A stretch of 37,649 bases of DNA from an uncultured Chloroflexota bacterium (GCA_902805635.1 CADCTC010000218.1:1-37649); one strand, 5' to 3'. Counted from the stretch's first letter, positions 15,817 through 24,673 are shown. Notes: a model not told the origin generated them from the sequence alone. Made by a program: numbers and translations.

Positions 15817-16000
15817 CATCGCTCGCCTGCACCACGCAGCCGGTGACAGCCGGGGCGCGCACCCTTGCGGGCGGTGCTGACTTCCCGCCGGATGCCTGTC
15901 AGGACCCGTCGGGCACCGGATTGGCAACTAACGAAGCCGTTCCGGTTCGCCTCCCTCCGTATCCACCGGAGAGGACTTTCGGGGTGGTTGGTCCCGACAC
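15783..16000 (-). ncRNA. Candidate structured RNA or conditional leader, family not recognised
   Basis: The 790 bases between the HtrA and heparinase-like genes (15614-16403) hold no convincing gene; the long frames in it have the odd Arg/Gly-rich composition of chance translation. A promoter-like pair at 16034-16006 faces the HtrA gene, and a terminator-like hairpin ends about 220 bases later. The stretch between can form several GC-rich hairpins (for example GGCGG with CCGCC near 15870). I compared it by eye with T-box, cobalamin, FMN, SAM, TPP and c-di-AMP leaders and with RNase P, tmRNA, SRP and 6S RNA, and found no convincing match. It may be a small RNA or an attenuator leader of HtrA. 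Confidence 0.3.
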
Positions 16001-16005
16001 GCATC

Positions 16006-16034
16006 GCTCTACGCTCCCTCCCGAACCGGGTCAA
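16006..16034 (-). promoter_or_regulatory. Candidate sigma-70-type promoter, minus strand
   Basis: TTGACC at 16034-16029 is followed by exactly 17 bases and TAGAGC at 16011-16006. This is a good -35 and a fair -10 with ideal spacing in very GC-rich DNA. Transcription would start near 16000 and run toward the HtrA gene through the terminator-like hairpin. Confidence 0.4.
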
Positions 16035-16050
16035 GGGGTTCTGCGCGCCG

Positions 16051-16082
16051 CCGCGGCTGCCGCACATATGCGGCAGCCGCGG
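16051..16082. repeat. Long perfect palindrome
   Basis: CCGCGGCTGCCGCA and its exact complement are separated by CATA, making a 14-base-pair stem. It lies just upstream of the minus-strand promoter candidate. It could be an extremely stable hairpin that stops plus-strand transcription, or a repeat-element copy. No T-tract is attached. Confidence 0.5.
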
Positions 16083-16245
16083 CCGCGCGGACGGGCCCAA
16101 CGCGTGCTTGATCTCGACTGCATGCGCCGATTTGCAAGACTGCTCTGAAAATCCCGCTCGTTCAGCCTTTCTAGTTCTATGGAGGGACTGTGCGAATTTC
16201 TTCACTCAACCACGCCGCAGTTACGCGCAACCGGTAGAAGAGAGC

Positions 16246-16278
16246 CTGCGGCAAACTGCAGCAAACTGCGGCAGCAAA
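16246..16278. repeat. Three tandem CTGCRGCAAA units upstream of the heparinase-like gene
   Basis: CTGCGGCAAA, CTGCAGCAAA and CTGCGGCAGCAAA follow each other with a period of ten bases, about one helical turn. They lie 126 bases before the TTG start at 16404. This may be an operator array for a sugar-responsive regulator of the downstream genes, or simply a microsatellite-like slip. Confidence 0.4.
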
Positions 16279-16403
16279 TCGATAACCAGGCTTGCCGATC
16301 CGACCTACGGCCAACGGGATTGAAAGACCATTGCGTCAAGAGCACTGGACACGTCTCGGTACTGACCCACCAACACCGACCACAACACTGGGAGAGACAC
16401 ACC

Positions 16404-18401
16404 TTGGCAACCTCCACTCCAGCCCTAGCCACTTCCACGACTAGTAACAGCGCCACGGCCACCACCTCCGGCGCGGATGGTGCTCGCTCACTACTCAGAC
16501 AGCTGTTCCCGACATCCCTCATCCGAGAGACACTACTTTCTCGCGAGGACTGGCGGCCGTTCCCGCGCTGCGCGGAGAGGGCCGGCTGGCAGCAGTTGCC
16601 GGATGACGTGCGTTCCCGCACGGTGGCCCAGGCCGAGCCGCACCTCGGCAAGTCCTGGCCGGAGCTGCCCGCCACGCTCTTCCTGGAGTACCGGCGCAAC
16701 GGCAACCGCTCGCGCTACGAGGCACACCACTTCGCGCGCCGCACATCGCTGGCGCAGCTGGTGCTGGGCGAGTGCGTCGAGGGCAAGGGCCGATTCCTGG
16801 ACGACATCGTCAACGGTGTCTGGGCCCTATGCGAGGAGAGCTTCTGGGGAGTGCCGGCACACAACGCGCGCCACTCGCCGCTCTTCCCCGGCTCTGGCCT
16901 GCCCGACACCTCCTTGCACGAGGTGGACCTCTTCGCCGCCGAAACCGGCGCGCTGCTCGCCTGGACGCACTACCTGGTGGGCAAGCAGCTGGCCGCCGAG
17001 CTCCCCGTCGTGACTGACCGAATTGTGCGTGAGGTGGAGGCGCGCATCCTGACACCCTACCGCACGCTGGACGACTGGCGCTGGCTGGGTCACACCCACC
17101 GGCCGGTGAACAATTGGAACCCGTGGATCCACTCCAACATCCTGGCCGCCAACCTCCTCCTTGAAGCGGACGCCGCGAGGCGCAGGGACACAGTGCTGCG
17201 CATCGTGAAGTGGCTGGACGTCTTCCTGGACGGCTACCACGACGACGGTGGCTGCGACGAGGGCCCCAGCTACTGGGGCCGCGGTGGCGCCAGCCTGTTC
17301 GATTGCCTGGAGCTGCTGCACAGTGCAAGCGCGGGCCGCCTGGACGTGTATGGCGCGCCGCTGGTCCAGGAGATCGGCCGCTACATCTATCGTGCCCATG
17401 TGGCCGGTCCCTGGTACGTCAACTTCGCCGACGCCTCCGCGAAGCCTTCCCCCAGCGGCAACCTGGTCTACCGCTACGGTAAGCGCATCGGCGACCCACG
17501 GATGATGGCGCACGGCGCGTACGTCGCCCAGCAGAGCCTGGGCGAGGTGGACGCCCGCGGCCGCGCATCGCTCGCCCGCGCCCTGCCGGCCATCTTCTCC
17601 GAGGACGAGGTGCGCCGCGCCGCCGGCGCTCCACCACTGGTGCGCGAAGCCTGGCTGGACGGCATCCAGATGCTCGCCGCGCGCGAATGGGAGGGATCGG
17701 CTGACGGCCTCTTCCTCGCCGCCAAGGGCGGCCACAACGCCGAGTCGCACAACCACAACGACGTCGGCCAGTTCATCGTCGCGCTCGATGGCCACCCTTT
17801 GCTGATCGACGTGGGTGTGGAGACTTACACCCGCAAGACCTTTGGCGAGCAGCGCTACGACATCTGGACCATGCAGAGCCTGTATCACAACCTTCCCGCC
17901 ATCGACGGGCAGGGACAGCGGCCCGGACGCGCGTTCAACGCAGGCGATGTCGCCGCCGAGGTCACACCTGAGCGCGCCGCGCTGCGCCTGGACCTGGCCG
18001 ACGCGTACCCGGCGGAGCTTGGCATCCGTCGCTGGCAGCGAGAGGTGCGCCTGGAGCGTGGCACGGGCCCATCCAGCGCCGCCCACGCGCCCGACACAGG
18101 CCGCATCGTCCTGGACGAAAGCTGGGAGTTGGACCGCGCGCCACAGAGCCTGGCGCTGCACCTGATGACTTCCGGAGCGGTGGACTCCAGCCGCCCCGGC
18201 ACGCTAGCCTGCGCCTCACCCACCCGGCCGCTCCTGGTGCGCTACGACCCGCAGATGTTCACGCACCGCGTGGAGGAGATCGCCGTGAAGGATGCTCGCC
18301 TCCAGCCGGTGTGGGGCGACCGGGTCTACCGCGTCGTCCTTGGTGCGCGACAGCCGGTGGCCGCCGGCTCCTGGTCGATCACGATAGAGGCGGGCGAGTG
18401 A
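16404..18401 (+). CDS. Heparinase II/III-family polysaccharide lyase-like protein
   Basis: This 665-residue protein has an alpha/alpha-toroid N-terminal half (about 60-400) and a beta-sandwich C-terminal half. The family hallmark is clear: AESHNHNDVGQFIVALDG, then PLLIDVGVETYTRKTFG and MQSLYHNLPAIDGQGQ, where the His and Tyr residues act in beta-elimination of acidic polysaccharides. NWNPWIHSN and CDEGPSYWGRGGASLFD line the cleft in relatives. Known members cut heparin, heparan sulfate or alginate-like polymers; the substrate here is open. There is no signal peptide, so it may act on imported oligosaccharides. TTG 16404 is chosen because GGAGAG lies seven bases before it; the frame extends upstream to 16179 but the added residues look like chance sequence. 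Its stop overlaps the start of the isomerase gene by four bases. Confidence 0.85.
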   Translation: MATSTPALATSTTSNSATATTSGADGARSLLRQLFPTSLIRETLLSREDWRPFPRCAERAGWQQLPDDVRSRTVAQAEPHLGKSWPELPATLFLEYRRNGNRSRYEAHHFARRTSLAQLVLGECVEGKGRFLDDIVNGVWALCEESFWGVPAHNARHSPLFPGSGLPDTSLHEVDLFAAETGALLAWTHYLVGKQLAAELPVVTDRIVREVEARILTPYRTLDDWRWLGHTHRPVNNWNPWIHSNILAANLLLEADAARRRDTVLRIVKWLDVFLDGYHDDGGCDEGPSYWGRGGASLFDCLELLHSASAGRLDVYGAPLVQEIGRYIYRAHVAGPWYVNFADASAKPSPSGNLVYRYGKRIGDPRMMAHGAYVAQQSLGEVDARGRASLARALPAIFSEDEVRRAAGAPPLVREAWLDGIQMLAAREWEGSADGLFLAAKGGHNAESHNHNDVGQFIVALDGHPLLIDVGVETYTRKTFGEQRYDIWTMQSLYHNLPAIDGQGQRPGRAFNAGDVAAEVTPERAALRLDLADAYPAELGIRRWQREVRLERGTGPSSAAHAPDTGRIVLDESWELDRAPQSLALHLMTSGAVDSSRPGTLACASPTRPLLVRYDPQMFTHRVEEIAVKDARLQPVWGDRVYRVVLGARQPVAAGSWSITIEAGE

Positions 18402-19357
18402 TCGCGAGAACCGCGCAGACAGGGTCCCGCCTCAGTCTCGTGTCGAAGGTCCTGCAAGACCGCTCAGCAGAGGAGGTGATCGACGTCGCCGCACGCTGCG
18501 GCTACGACGGCGTCGAGTGGTTTTGCCTGCCCCACCAGCTCCCAGCAGACACCTCCGAAGCCATGGCGCGCTCCCTGGCGGCCCGCACGCGCGACAACGG
18601 GCTGCGGACCGCCTGCCTCTCCACCTACGTGGGCGGCTTCGCCGACCTCCCCGACGACGCCTGCCGCCGGCAGCTGGACGAATTCCGCCGTTACGTCGAG
18701 CTTGCCTCGATCTTCGACGGTCCCCTGCTGCGCATCTGGCCCGACAACATGGGCCGCACGCTGCGGGAGCCGGTCCCGAACGAGACTCTCGATCGGGTCG
18801 CCGGCTACCTCCGGGAGGCTGCGGGCCTGGCCGCTACAGCCGGCCGTCGCATGGCCGTCGAGATGCACCTCACCATTGGCGCGGACGCCGTGCTCGTGTC
18901 CCGGCTCCTGGATCTGGTCGACTGCGCCAACGCTGGGGTCATCTACGACCCCGCCAATGTCTATCTCGCCCGCCGGCCCCACCGCCTGTCAGAGATACTC
19001 GCGGCCGCTCCGCGGCTGGCGGACCGCATCTTCCACGTCCAGCTCAAGGACGGCGACCTCGACCGTCCCACGCCACCGGCGTTCCAGGGCGAGCCGACAC
19101 TCCGCTTTGGCGGCGACTTCGACCTGCTGCTCGGCGAAGGTAAAGTCGATCTCCAGGGCGCATTGGACGACCTGGTTGCCACGGGCTACGACGGCTGGTA
19201 TTCCGTCGAGACTCACGCGCTGCCGCGCCCAACCATGGACAGCGCTGCGATCGCAGCCAACGAGATACGGACGCTGCGCTCCCTACTGGAGCGTGCCACG
19301 ACAGCGCGAGCCACTCCGGGGGCCGCTGCGCGAGCTACGCCGCGGAATCCTGCGTGA
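18398..19357 (+). CDS. Sugar phosphate isomerase/epimerase (AP-endonuclease-2-like TIM barrel)
   Basis: This 319-residue TIM barrel belongs to the xylose-isomerase-like superfamily that includes IolE, IolI and keto-sugar epimerases. The likely metal ligands are the Glu in RRMAVEMHLTIG, the Asp in AGVIYDPANVYLA, the His in IFHVQLKDGD and the Glu in GWYSVETHALP. The N-terminal ARCGYDGVEWFCLPHQL is typical for the family. Start GTG 18398 overlaps the heparinase-like stop (GTGA), which shows translational coupling and implies that both act in one pathway, probably isomerising the sugar released from the polymer. The last 20 residues are Ala/Thr/Pro-rich and overlap the end of the convergent HTH gene by 23 bases. 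Confidence 0.85.
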   Translation: MIARTAQTGSRLSLVSKVLQDRSAEEVIDVAARCGYDGVEWFCLPHQLPADTSEAMARSLAARTRDNGLRTACLSTYVGGFADLPDDACRRQLDEFRRYVELASIFDGPLLRIWPDNMGRTLREPVPNETLDRVAGYLREAAGLAATAGRRMAVEMHLTIGADAVLVSRLLDLVDCANAGVIYDPANVYLARRPHRLSEILAAAPRLADRIFHVQLKDGDLDRPTPPAFQGEPTLRFGGDFDLLLGEGKVDLQGALDDLVATGYDGWYSVETHALPRPTMDSAAIAANEIRTLRSLLERATTARATPGAAARATPRNPA

Positions 19358-19604
19358 GGACCTCCCACGGATGGGGTGGCGCGACAGTGTTCCACGGCGC
19401 GTGCTTGAGGTACTTGCGCTCCCGCTCAAGATACAGCGCCACGGCCGTGGGGGTTACCCACGACCGATGCATCTCGCGCTTGGAACGGAGCTTCCCCACG
19501 CGGATCCCCGCGGCGAGCTCGCTTGCATCCACTTGGAAGCGCGCGGCGGCTTCCTGGATGGTGAGGTGAAAGCGCGGACGGCTGCGGTAACTGAGTGCGC
19601 CCAT
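19335..19604 (-). CDS. Small helix-turn-helix protein, excisionase/MerR-like
   Basis: An 89-residue protein whose centre (LTIQEAAARFQVDASELAAG, then IRVGKLRSKREMHRSWV) has the form of a winged helix-turn-helix of the excisionase/MerR type: a first helix with EAA, a recognition helix, and a wing leading to a Val/Leu helix (AVALYLERERKYL). Such proteins bind DNA as small regulators or recombination directionality factors. No integrase is near, so regulation is more likely. ATG 19604 is used; the frame is open further upstream, overlapping the oxidoreductase gene, but that part looks like antisense translation. It is transcribed against the sugar genes and sits between the isomerase and oxidoreductase genes. 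Confidence 0.6.
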   Translation of the reverse strand: MGALSYRSRPRFHLTIQEAAARFQVDASELAAGIRVGKLRSKREMHRSWVTPTAVALYLERERKYLKHAPWNTVAPPHPWEVLTQDSAA

Positions 19605-19790
19605 CTGCTGTCGAACTGTCCTTTTTGGTGGTGAGGAGGCCGGATATACGCTCACTGTCAACACTATCCGGGCGTCAGGACTGGTTGGGCAGTGATAAGA
19701 CAACCCACATCGGCCATTCAGCCGACGAGCGCGTGGTACAAGTCCGGCGAGAACTACGGCGGCGTAACACGAGAGGAAGAGAGCAACACC

Positions 19791-20897
19791 ATGGCGGAGA
19801 AGGTCAAGGTCGGGATCGTCGGCTGCGGCGTCATCAGCGGCATCTACTTGAAGAACCTGCCCACGTTCGAGCAGGTGGAGGTGGTCGCCTGCGCCGACCT
19901 GGTGGTCGAGCGGGCGCAGGCGCGCGCGGCGGAATACGGCATTGCCCGCGCATGCACTCCCGACGAGCTGCTGGCCGATGCCTCCGTGGAGCTGGTGGTG
20001 GACCTCACCATTCCCAAGGCGCATGGTCCGGTTGCGCTAGCCGTGGTGGAAGCGGGCAAGAGCGTCTACAACGAGAAGCCGCTGGCAGTCGAGCGTGCCG
20101 AAGGCGAACACCTGTTGCGCCGGGCGCGAGAGATGGGTGTGCTGGTAGGCGGCGCGCCGGACACCTTCCTGGGCGGCGGCATCCAGACCTGCCGCCAGCT
20201 GATCGACGAGGGCGCCATCGGGGAGCCGGTGGCGGCTACCGCCTTCATGGCCAACCACGGTCACGAGCACTGGCATCCGGATCCCGCCTTCTACTACCAG
20301 GCCGGCGGCGGCCCGATGTTCGACATGGGCCCGTACTACCTCACCGCGCTAGTCAGCCTGATGGGCCCCATCGACCGCGTGGCCGGCTCAGCGCGGGCAA
20401 CCTTCCCAGAGCGCACCATCTCCAGCAAGCCCAAGGAGGGTCAGACCATCTCAGTGGAGACGCCCACCCACGTCGCCGGCACGCTGGACTTCCGCTCCGG
20501 CGCCATCGCCACAGTGATCACCAGCTTCGACGTCTGGGTGCACTCGCTGCCGCGCATCGAAATTTACGGCAGCGAGGGCACGCTCTCCGTGCCGGACCCC
20601 AACACCTTTGGCGGCCCAGCGCGCCTCCGGCAGGGGCGCGAAACCGAGTGGCGCGATGTGGAGGTGACGCGCGGCTGGACGCAGAACAGCCGCGGATTGG
20701 GCGTGGCAGACATGGCGCACGCGCTGCGCTCAGGCCGTCCTCACCGAGCGAGCGGCCAACTCGCGTTTCATGTCCTGGACACGATGCATGCCTTCCTGGA
20801 GTCGTCAGCCGCCGGCCACTACGTCCACCTGGACAGCACCTGTGAGCGCCCCGCCCCACTCCCCGCGGACCTACCCGCTGCTCGCCTGGACGACTGA
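19791..20897 (+). CDS. Gfo/Idh/MocA-family NAD(P)-dependent sugar oxidoreductase
   Basis: This protein of 368 residues has an N-terminal Rossmann fold ([11 protein letters not shown] near 7-17) and the family motif NEKPLAV around 98-104, whose Lys is catalytic. The second domain carries [21 protein letters not shown], equivalent to the D/GxxxxH region that binds substrate; here the usual His is Tyr. Relatives oxidise or epimerise sugars and inositols. ATG 19791 follows GAGGAAGAG; an earlier ATG at 19692 would add 33 unconserved residues. With the heparinase-like and isomerase genes on the same strand it forms a plausible route for uronate or amino-sugar breakdown. Confidence 0.88.
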   Translation: MAEKVKVGIVGCGVISGIYLKNLPTFEQVEVVACADLVVERAQARAAEYGIARACTPDELLADASVELVVDLTIPKAHGPVALAVVEAGKSVYNEKPLAVERAEGEHLLRRAREMGVLVGGAPDTFLGGGIQTCRQLIDEGAIGEPVAATAFMANHGHEHWHPDPAFYYQAGGGPMFDMGPYYLTALVSLMGPIDRVAGSARATFPERTISSKPKEGQTISVETPTHVAGTLDFRSGAIATVITSFDVWVHSLPRIEIYGSEGTLSVPDPNTFGGPARLRQGRETEWRDVEVTRGWTQNSRGLGVADMAHALRSGRPHRASGQLAFHVLDTMHAFLESSAAGHYVHLDSTCERPAPLPADLPAARLDD

Positions 20898-20905
20898 CGG
20901 CTGAA

Positions 20906-21391
20906 TTAGCCCTCCAGCCAGCGCGTCATCTTGTCCAGGAAGTTGGGGCCCCAGCCGGCATCGTGCGCGTCGCGCGTCTCGCGGTCGGGGAAGCGGTCGT
21001 GCGTCAGCTGTACACGGGTCCGCTTGCCGCCGGCTACGGGGGTGAGCTCCCAGCGCACGCGTGACGGCGGCGCGCCGTCTGGCCAGCCGGCCATGGTCCA
21101 GGTGTAGTCCAGCAGTCGGGGCGCCGTGATGCGCATGATGTCACCGGTAGCGTCACCGTCGAACAGCCGGTAGCGACCGCCAACGCGCGGCTCGAACGAG
21201 ACATCGGTACACGTCAGCCACTGCCGGATGACTGTGGGGTCGGTCAGCGCCGCCCACACACGTCCAGCCGGAGCACCAATCTCCACTTCTCTTGTGATTG
21301 GCGCTACTTCTCGATCAGCAAGCGAACTGCTCGTGGAGCTGTTGGCGCCTGGTCGCAGCCGGGCGAGCGTGCGCGAGCTCAGTGGGGGCAA
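20906..21391 (-). CDS. SRPBCC (AHSA1-like) domain protein
   Basis: This protein of up to 161 residues has the START/Bet v1-like fold of the AHSA1 group. Landmarks are ITREVEIGAPAGRVWAALTD at 32-51, VIRQWLTCTDVSFEPRVGGR, ITAPRLLDYTWTM and the C-terminal GWGPNFLDKMTRWLEG. Such proteins bind hydrophobic ligands; many bacterial ones have no known role, and some lie beside ArsR repressors, which is not the case here. The start is uncertain: TTG 21391 lies 15 bases after the rseP stop without a clear ribosome-binding site, and the conserved domain begins 30 residues later. It may be the last gene of the long rpsB-rseP transcript. Confidence 0.75.
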   Translation of the reverse strand: MPPLSSRTLARLRPGANSSTSSSLADREVAPITREVEIGAPAGRVWAALTDPTVIRQWLTCTDVSFEPRVGGRYRLFDGDATGDIMRITAPRLLDYTWTMAGWPDGAPPSRVRWELTPVAGGKRTRVQLTHDRFPDRETRDAHDAGWGPNFLDKMTRWLEG

Positions 21392-21405
21392 CGCGGACTA
21401 TCCGG

Positions 21406-22455
21406 CTACCCCGGCACCAGCCGGCGCACGTCGTTGAGTGTGACGAAGAGCATCAGGCACAGCAGCAGCACCATGCCGGCCAAGTGAATGGCGCCCTCAA
21501 TCTGCGGGTTTAGCCGGCGGCCCTGGCGCACGCCCTCCACCACGACGAACAGCAGCCGCGCGCCATCCAGTCCGGGCACGGGCAGCATGTTGAAGACGGC
21601 AAGGTTCAGGCTAAGAAACGCGGTGAACTGGAGCAGGGTCGTCACGCCGGCGGCAGCGGCCCGGCCGGTCTCGCGGGCAATGCCCACCGGTCCGCTCAGC
21701 TCCGCATCCACCTCCCGGAAGACCATCTGGCGCAGCCCGTTGAGGAACAGCCCCAGCATTTCGCCAGTGCGCTGGAAGCCCATCGGCACGGCCTGCCAGA
21801 TGGGTCGCTGCACCGTGACTACCTCCGGCCCGAGCTGGATGCCGATGGCGCCCTGGTTCTCCTGCTGCACCGCGCGTGGCGTTAAGCGCAGTGACTCGGT
21901 GCGCCCGGCGCGCTCGACCGTGACGCCGATCTCCCGCTCCGGCGTCGTGCGCACCAGACGCCGCACGTCGTCGGGCGTGCTCACGGTCTGCCCCTCGATG
22001 GAGACGATGACGTCCCCCTCACGCATGCCAGCACGCTCGGCTGGCATGTTGGCGATGACGCCGTACACCTGAACCCGGTCGCACGCGTCGCAGGGCACCT
22101 GCTCGCCGATCATGAACACAGCGGCGTAGAGGATTGGCACCAGCAGCAAGTTCATGGCGCTGCCGGCGATGAGCACCGTGGCGCGCACTGCTCGGCTCTT
22201 ACTGGCAAACGCCCGCGGGTCACCCGGACTGGCGTTCTCGCCCAGCATCTTTACGAAGCCGCCCAGGGGCAGCAAGTTGATGGAATACGTGGTCTCGCCG
22301 CGCGTAATGCCGAAGACGCGCGGCGGGTAGCCGAAGCCAAACTCCTGCACCTTGATGCCGGCCATTTTGGCGGTGGCAAAGTGCCCCAGCTCATGCACGA
22401 ACACGAGCACGCTGAGCACCGCCAGGAAGGTCAGGATTGTGGGGAGAAGAGACAT
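21406..22455 (-). CDS. rseP: Site-2 intramembrane zinc metalloprotease, RseP type
   Basis: This 349-residue M50 protease cuts transmembrane segments, such as anti-sigma factors or leftover signal peptides, within the membrane. The zinc motif HELGH is at 21-25 in the first membrane helix (FVHELGHFATAK), and the third ligand motif appears as NMLPVPGLDGARLL, where the usual second Gly of DGG is Ala. One PDZ domain lies between (about 130-200; MPAERAGMREGDVIVSIEG). Four membrane segments are expected. A position after dxr and cdsA is the standard arrangement in many bacteria, and this supports the symbol. It is separated from dxr by 84 bases that hold short repeats. Confidence 0.93.
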   Translation of the reverse strand: MSLLPTILTFLAVLSVLVFVHELGHFATAKMAGIKVQEFGFGYPPRVFGITRGETTYSINLLPLGGFVKMLGENASPGDPRAFASKSRAVRATVLIAGSAMNLLLVPILYAAVFMIGEQVPCDACDRVQVYGVIANMPAERAGMREGDVIVSIEGQTVSTPDDVRRLVRTTPEREIGVTVERAGRTESLRLTPRAVQQENQGAIGIQLGPEVVTVQRPIWQAVPMGFQRTGEMLGLFLNGLRQMVFREVDAELSGPVGIARETGRAAAAGVTTLLQFTAFLSLNLAVFNMLPVPGLDGARLLFVVVEGVRQGRRLNPQIEGAIHLAGMVLLLCLMLFVTLNDVRRLVPG

Positions 22456-22459
22456 GGTT

Positions 22460-22518
22460 CAGTAGGCAGTATGCAGTACGCAGCAGGCGAGACGACGGCT
22501 GACAGGGAGACTGCCTAC
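22460..22518. repeat. Heptamer repeats and inverted repeat between dxr and rseP
   Basis: Four seven-base units follow directly: CAGTAGG, CAGTATG, CAGTACG and CAGCAGG (22460-22487). The first also pairs with a later copy: GTAGGCAGT at 22462-22470 is complementary to ACTGCCTAC at 22510-22518. The element lies in the only sizeable space between dxr and rseP, right before the rseP start, so it may be an intergenic mobile repeat or may modulate rseP translation. Confidence 0.5.
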
Positions 22519-22539
22519 CGCGTATCGCCAACCACCTAC

Positions 22540-23715
22540 TTACTTAATCGTACGGTCGCAGGCCAGTGCCGCAGTTTGGCGCGCCTCTGCATCCACGGCC
22601 AGCAACTGCTCCAGACTTTCCACGCGGGAGGGCACGTGCGCTTCTAACGCGGCGTCCACCACGCGGGGGATGTCCATGAACCTAATCTCGCCCCGCAGGA
22701 AGCGTTCCACCGCCACTTCGTCCGCCGCGCACAGCACGGCGGGAGCCGTGCCGCCCTCCATTCCCGCCTCGATTGCCAGGCGTAGACATGGAAAACGGTC
22801 TAGGTCCGCCGGCTCGAAGTGCAGGCGTCCCATTGTTGCCAGGTCGAACGGTCGCTTCTCGGGGTCCGGGCGCGGTAGTCGCGCCCCTGCCGTCAGCGCC
22901 AGTTGGATGGGCAGCTTCATGTCCGGCCAGCCCAGCTGCGCCTTGAGCGAGCCGTCTATGAACTCCACCAGCGAATGCACGATGCTCTCCGGGTGCACCA
23001 CCACGTCCACGCGGTCTAGCGGCACGTCGAACAGCCAGTGTGCCTCGATGGCCTCCAGCCCCTTGTTCATCAGCGTTGCCGAATCGATGGTGATCTTGGG
23101 GCCCATGCGCCAGGTGGGGTGCGCCAGCGCATCCTCCACCGTCACCGCCGCCATCTCGTCAATTGTGCGCTTGCGGAAGGGACCACCCGACGCGGTAAGG
23201 ATCAGGCGCCGGATGGTGCTCGCATCTTCTCCCAGGAGGCACTGCCAGATGGCGGAGTGTTCGCTATCCACCGGCAGCAGGCGCGCGCCCGTACGCTTCG
23301 CGGCGCGCGTGACTAGGTCACCGGCGATGACCAGGCTCTCTTTATTCGCCAGCGCCACGTCTTTGCCCGCGGTGACCGCCGCCAGCGTCGCCGGCATGGC
23401 AACCCGGCCCGACGTCGCCACCAGCACCACGTCGGCCTGCGGCAGCGCGGCCAACGTCTCGAGCTCGGCCTCGCCACACAGCAGGTCCCAGTCTCCGCGG
23501 CGCAGCGAGTCGGGCGTATCCTGGATTGCGGAGGCGCCGGTGAGGCACACCATGTCCGGGCGCATCTCCGCCGCCTGCTCAGCTAGCAGCTCAGCGCTGC
23601 GTCCCGCCGCGAGCGCCACGACGCGAAAGCGCTCGCCCTGCTCCCGGACTACGTCTAACGCCTGCCGGCCGATAGAACCGGTGGAACCGATGATCGCGAT
23701 ACGGATCTGTTTCAT
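22540..23715 (-). CDS. dxr: 1-deoxy-D-xylulose-5-phosphate reductoisomerase
   Basis: This 391-residue enzyme converts DXP to MEP with NADPH, the committed step of non-mevalonate isoprenoid synthesis. The cofactor loop GSTGSIGRQALDV is at 10-22. The metal and substrate site is seen in LPVDSEHSAIWQCL and LTASGGPFR, and MGPKITIDSATLMNKGLE and VVHPESIVHSLVEF are highly conserved. The length is normal. The start ATG overlaps the cdsA stop by four bases, showing coupling. Its product feeds undecaprenyl diphosphate synthesis by the nearby uppS. Confidence 0.97.
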   Translation of the reverse strand: MKQIRIAIIGSTGSIGRQALDVVREQGERFRVVALAAGRSAELLAEQAAEMRPDMVCLTGASAIQDTPDSLRRGDWDLLCGEAELETLAALPQADVVLVATSGRVAMPATLAAVTAGKDVALANKESLVIAGDLVTRAAKRTGARLLPVDSEHSAIWQCLLGEDASTIRRLILTASGGPFRKRTIDEMAAVTVEDALAHPTWRMGPKITIDSATLMNKGLEAIEAHWLFDVPLDRVDVVVHPESIVHSLVEFIDGSLKAQLGWPDMKLPIQLALTAGARLPRPDPEKRPFDLATMGRLHFEPADLDRFPCLRLAIEAGMEGGTAPAVLCAADEVAVERFLRGEIRFMDIPRVVDAALEAHVPSRVESLEQLLAVDAEARQTAALACDRTIK

Positions 23716-24673
23716 AGGATGGCGATCGCCACGGCGTAGTAGTACACCAGCACCACGGTGAATAGCAGAGAATCGACGCGGTCGAGCATGCCCCCGTGGC
23801 CGGGGATCAGCTCGCTGGCGTCCTTAGCGCCAGCCTCGCGCTTGATCATCGATTCGGCCAGATCACCCGCGGCGGCGGCGGCAGACATGGCTAGCGCCAG
23901 CAGCGGCACATGCCACAGCGGGATGGGCAGCGCCGACCAACCAAGCGGATCTGCCAGCAGCGGCGTCCCGTCGGGGAGCGGCGTGCGTGCCACTACGGTG
24001 GCCAGGAGGCACAGGACAAAGCCGCCGATGTTGCCTTCCCACGTCTTCTTGGGGCTGATGTGGGGCATGAACTTGTGCCGGCCGAAGCGCGACCCGAACA
24101 GGTAGGCGCCTGAGTCGAAGCACCACGTGGCTGCCAGCGTGTAGAAGACCCAGCCACGGCCTGTGTCCAGCGCAGCGTCGCCCACGAGGCGCAGGGTCTG
24201 GAAGTGGCTGATCAGCCACGCCACATAGAGCGTGCCGGCGAGTGTGAGCGCCCAGCCTACCAGCCGGCCGCGCATGTCGGTGCGCTCGAACAGCAGCGCC
24301 ACCAGCGGCACGATCACCGCCGCCGCCACCGAGAACCTCGCCAGATACGCGAAGCGGTCGGGAGCGAGCAGCGCCTCCACCGCCCCACCGCCGGGAAACC
24401 CTCCCATGCGCGGCAGTCCCTCTGTCACCAGGTCACGGCCGCCGTTGCCCAGCAGGATGCCAAACGCGAGCATGAACCCAAGCGGCTCCATCAGGCGCCT
24501 TCCGGGCCGCCGTGAGAGCTGATAGAACTCGCGCAACGCCAAGAACGTGATCACGCTGGTGCCCAGCAGGAACCACCCGCCACCCGCCCACGCCCCAAGC
24601 ACGACAGGCGGAGCGATTACCAGCGCAGCGGCGACGCGCCGCGCCAGGACGCCGCCGCGACTCTGCTCCGCCG

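Noticed and set aside
15662-15862. Second minus-strand frame of 66 codons across the same terminator hairpin
   Set aside because: The Trp/Ser/Gly-rich end looks slightly protein-like, but there is no family match, no ribosome-binding site and the hairpin lies inside it.
15651-16205. Open frame of 184 codons on the minus strand in the long gap
   Set aside because: Arg/Gly/Ser-rich text without a recognisable domain, no ribosome-binding site at the start, and it runs through the palindrome and the terminator-like hairpin. It looks like chance translation of a structured non-coding stretch.
16179-16403. N-terminal extension of the heparinase-like gene up to 16179
   Set aside because: The added 75 residues are unlike the family and pass through the tandem repeats. 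TTG 16404 has a well-placed GGAGAG.
19605-20024. Upstream extension of the small HTH gene antisense to the oxidoreductase
   Set aside because: The added residues mirror the codon pattern of the oxidoreductase gene on the other strand and contain no domain.
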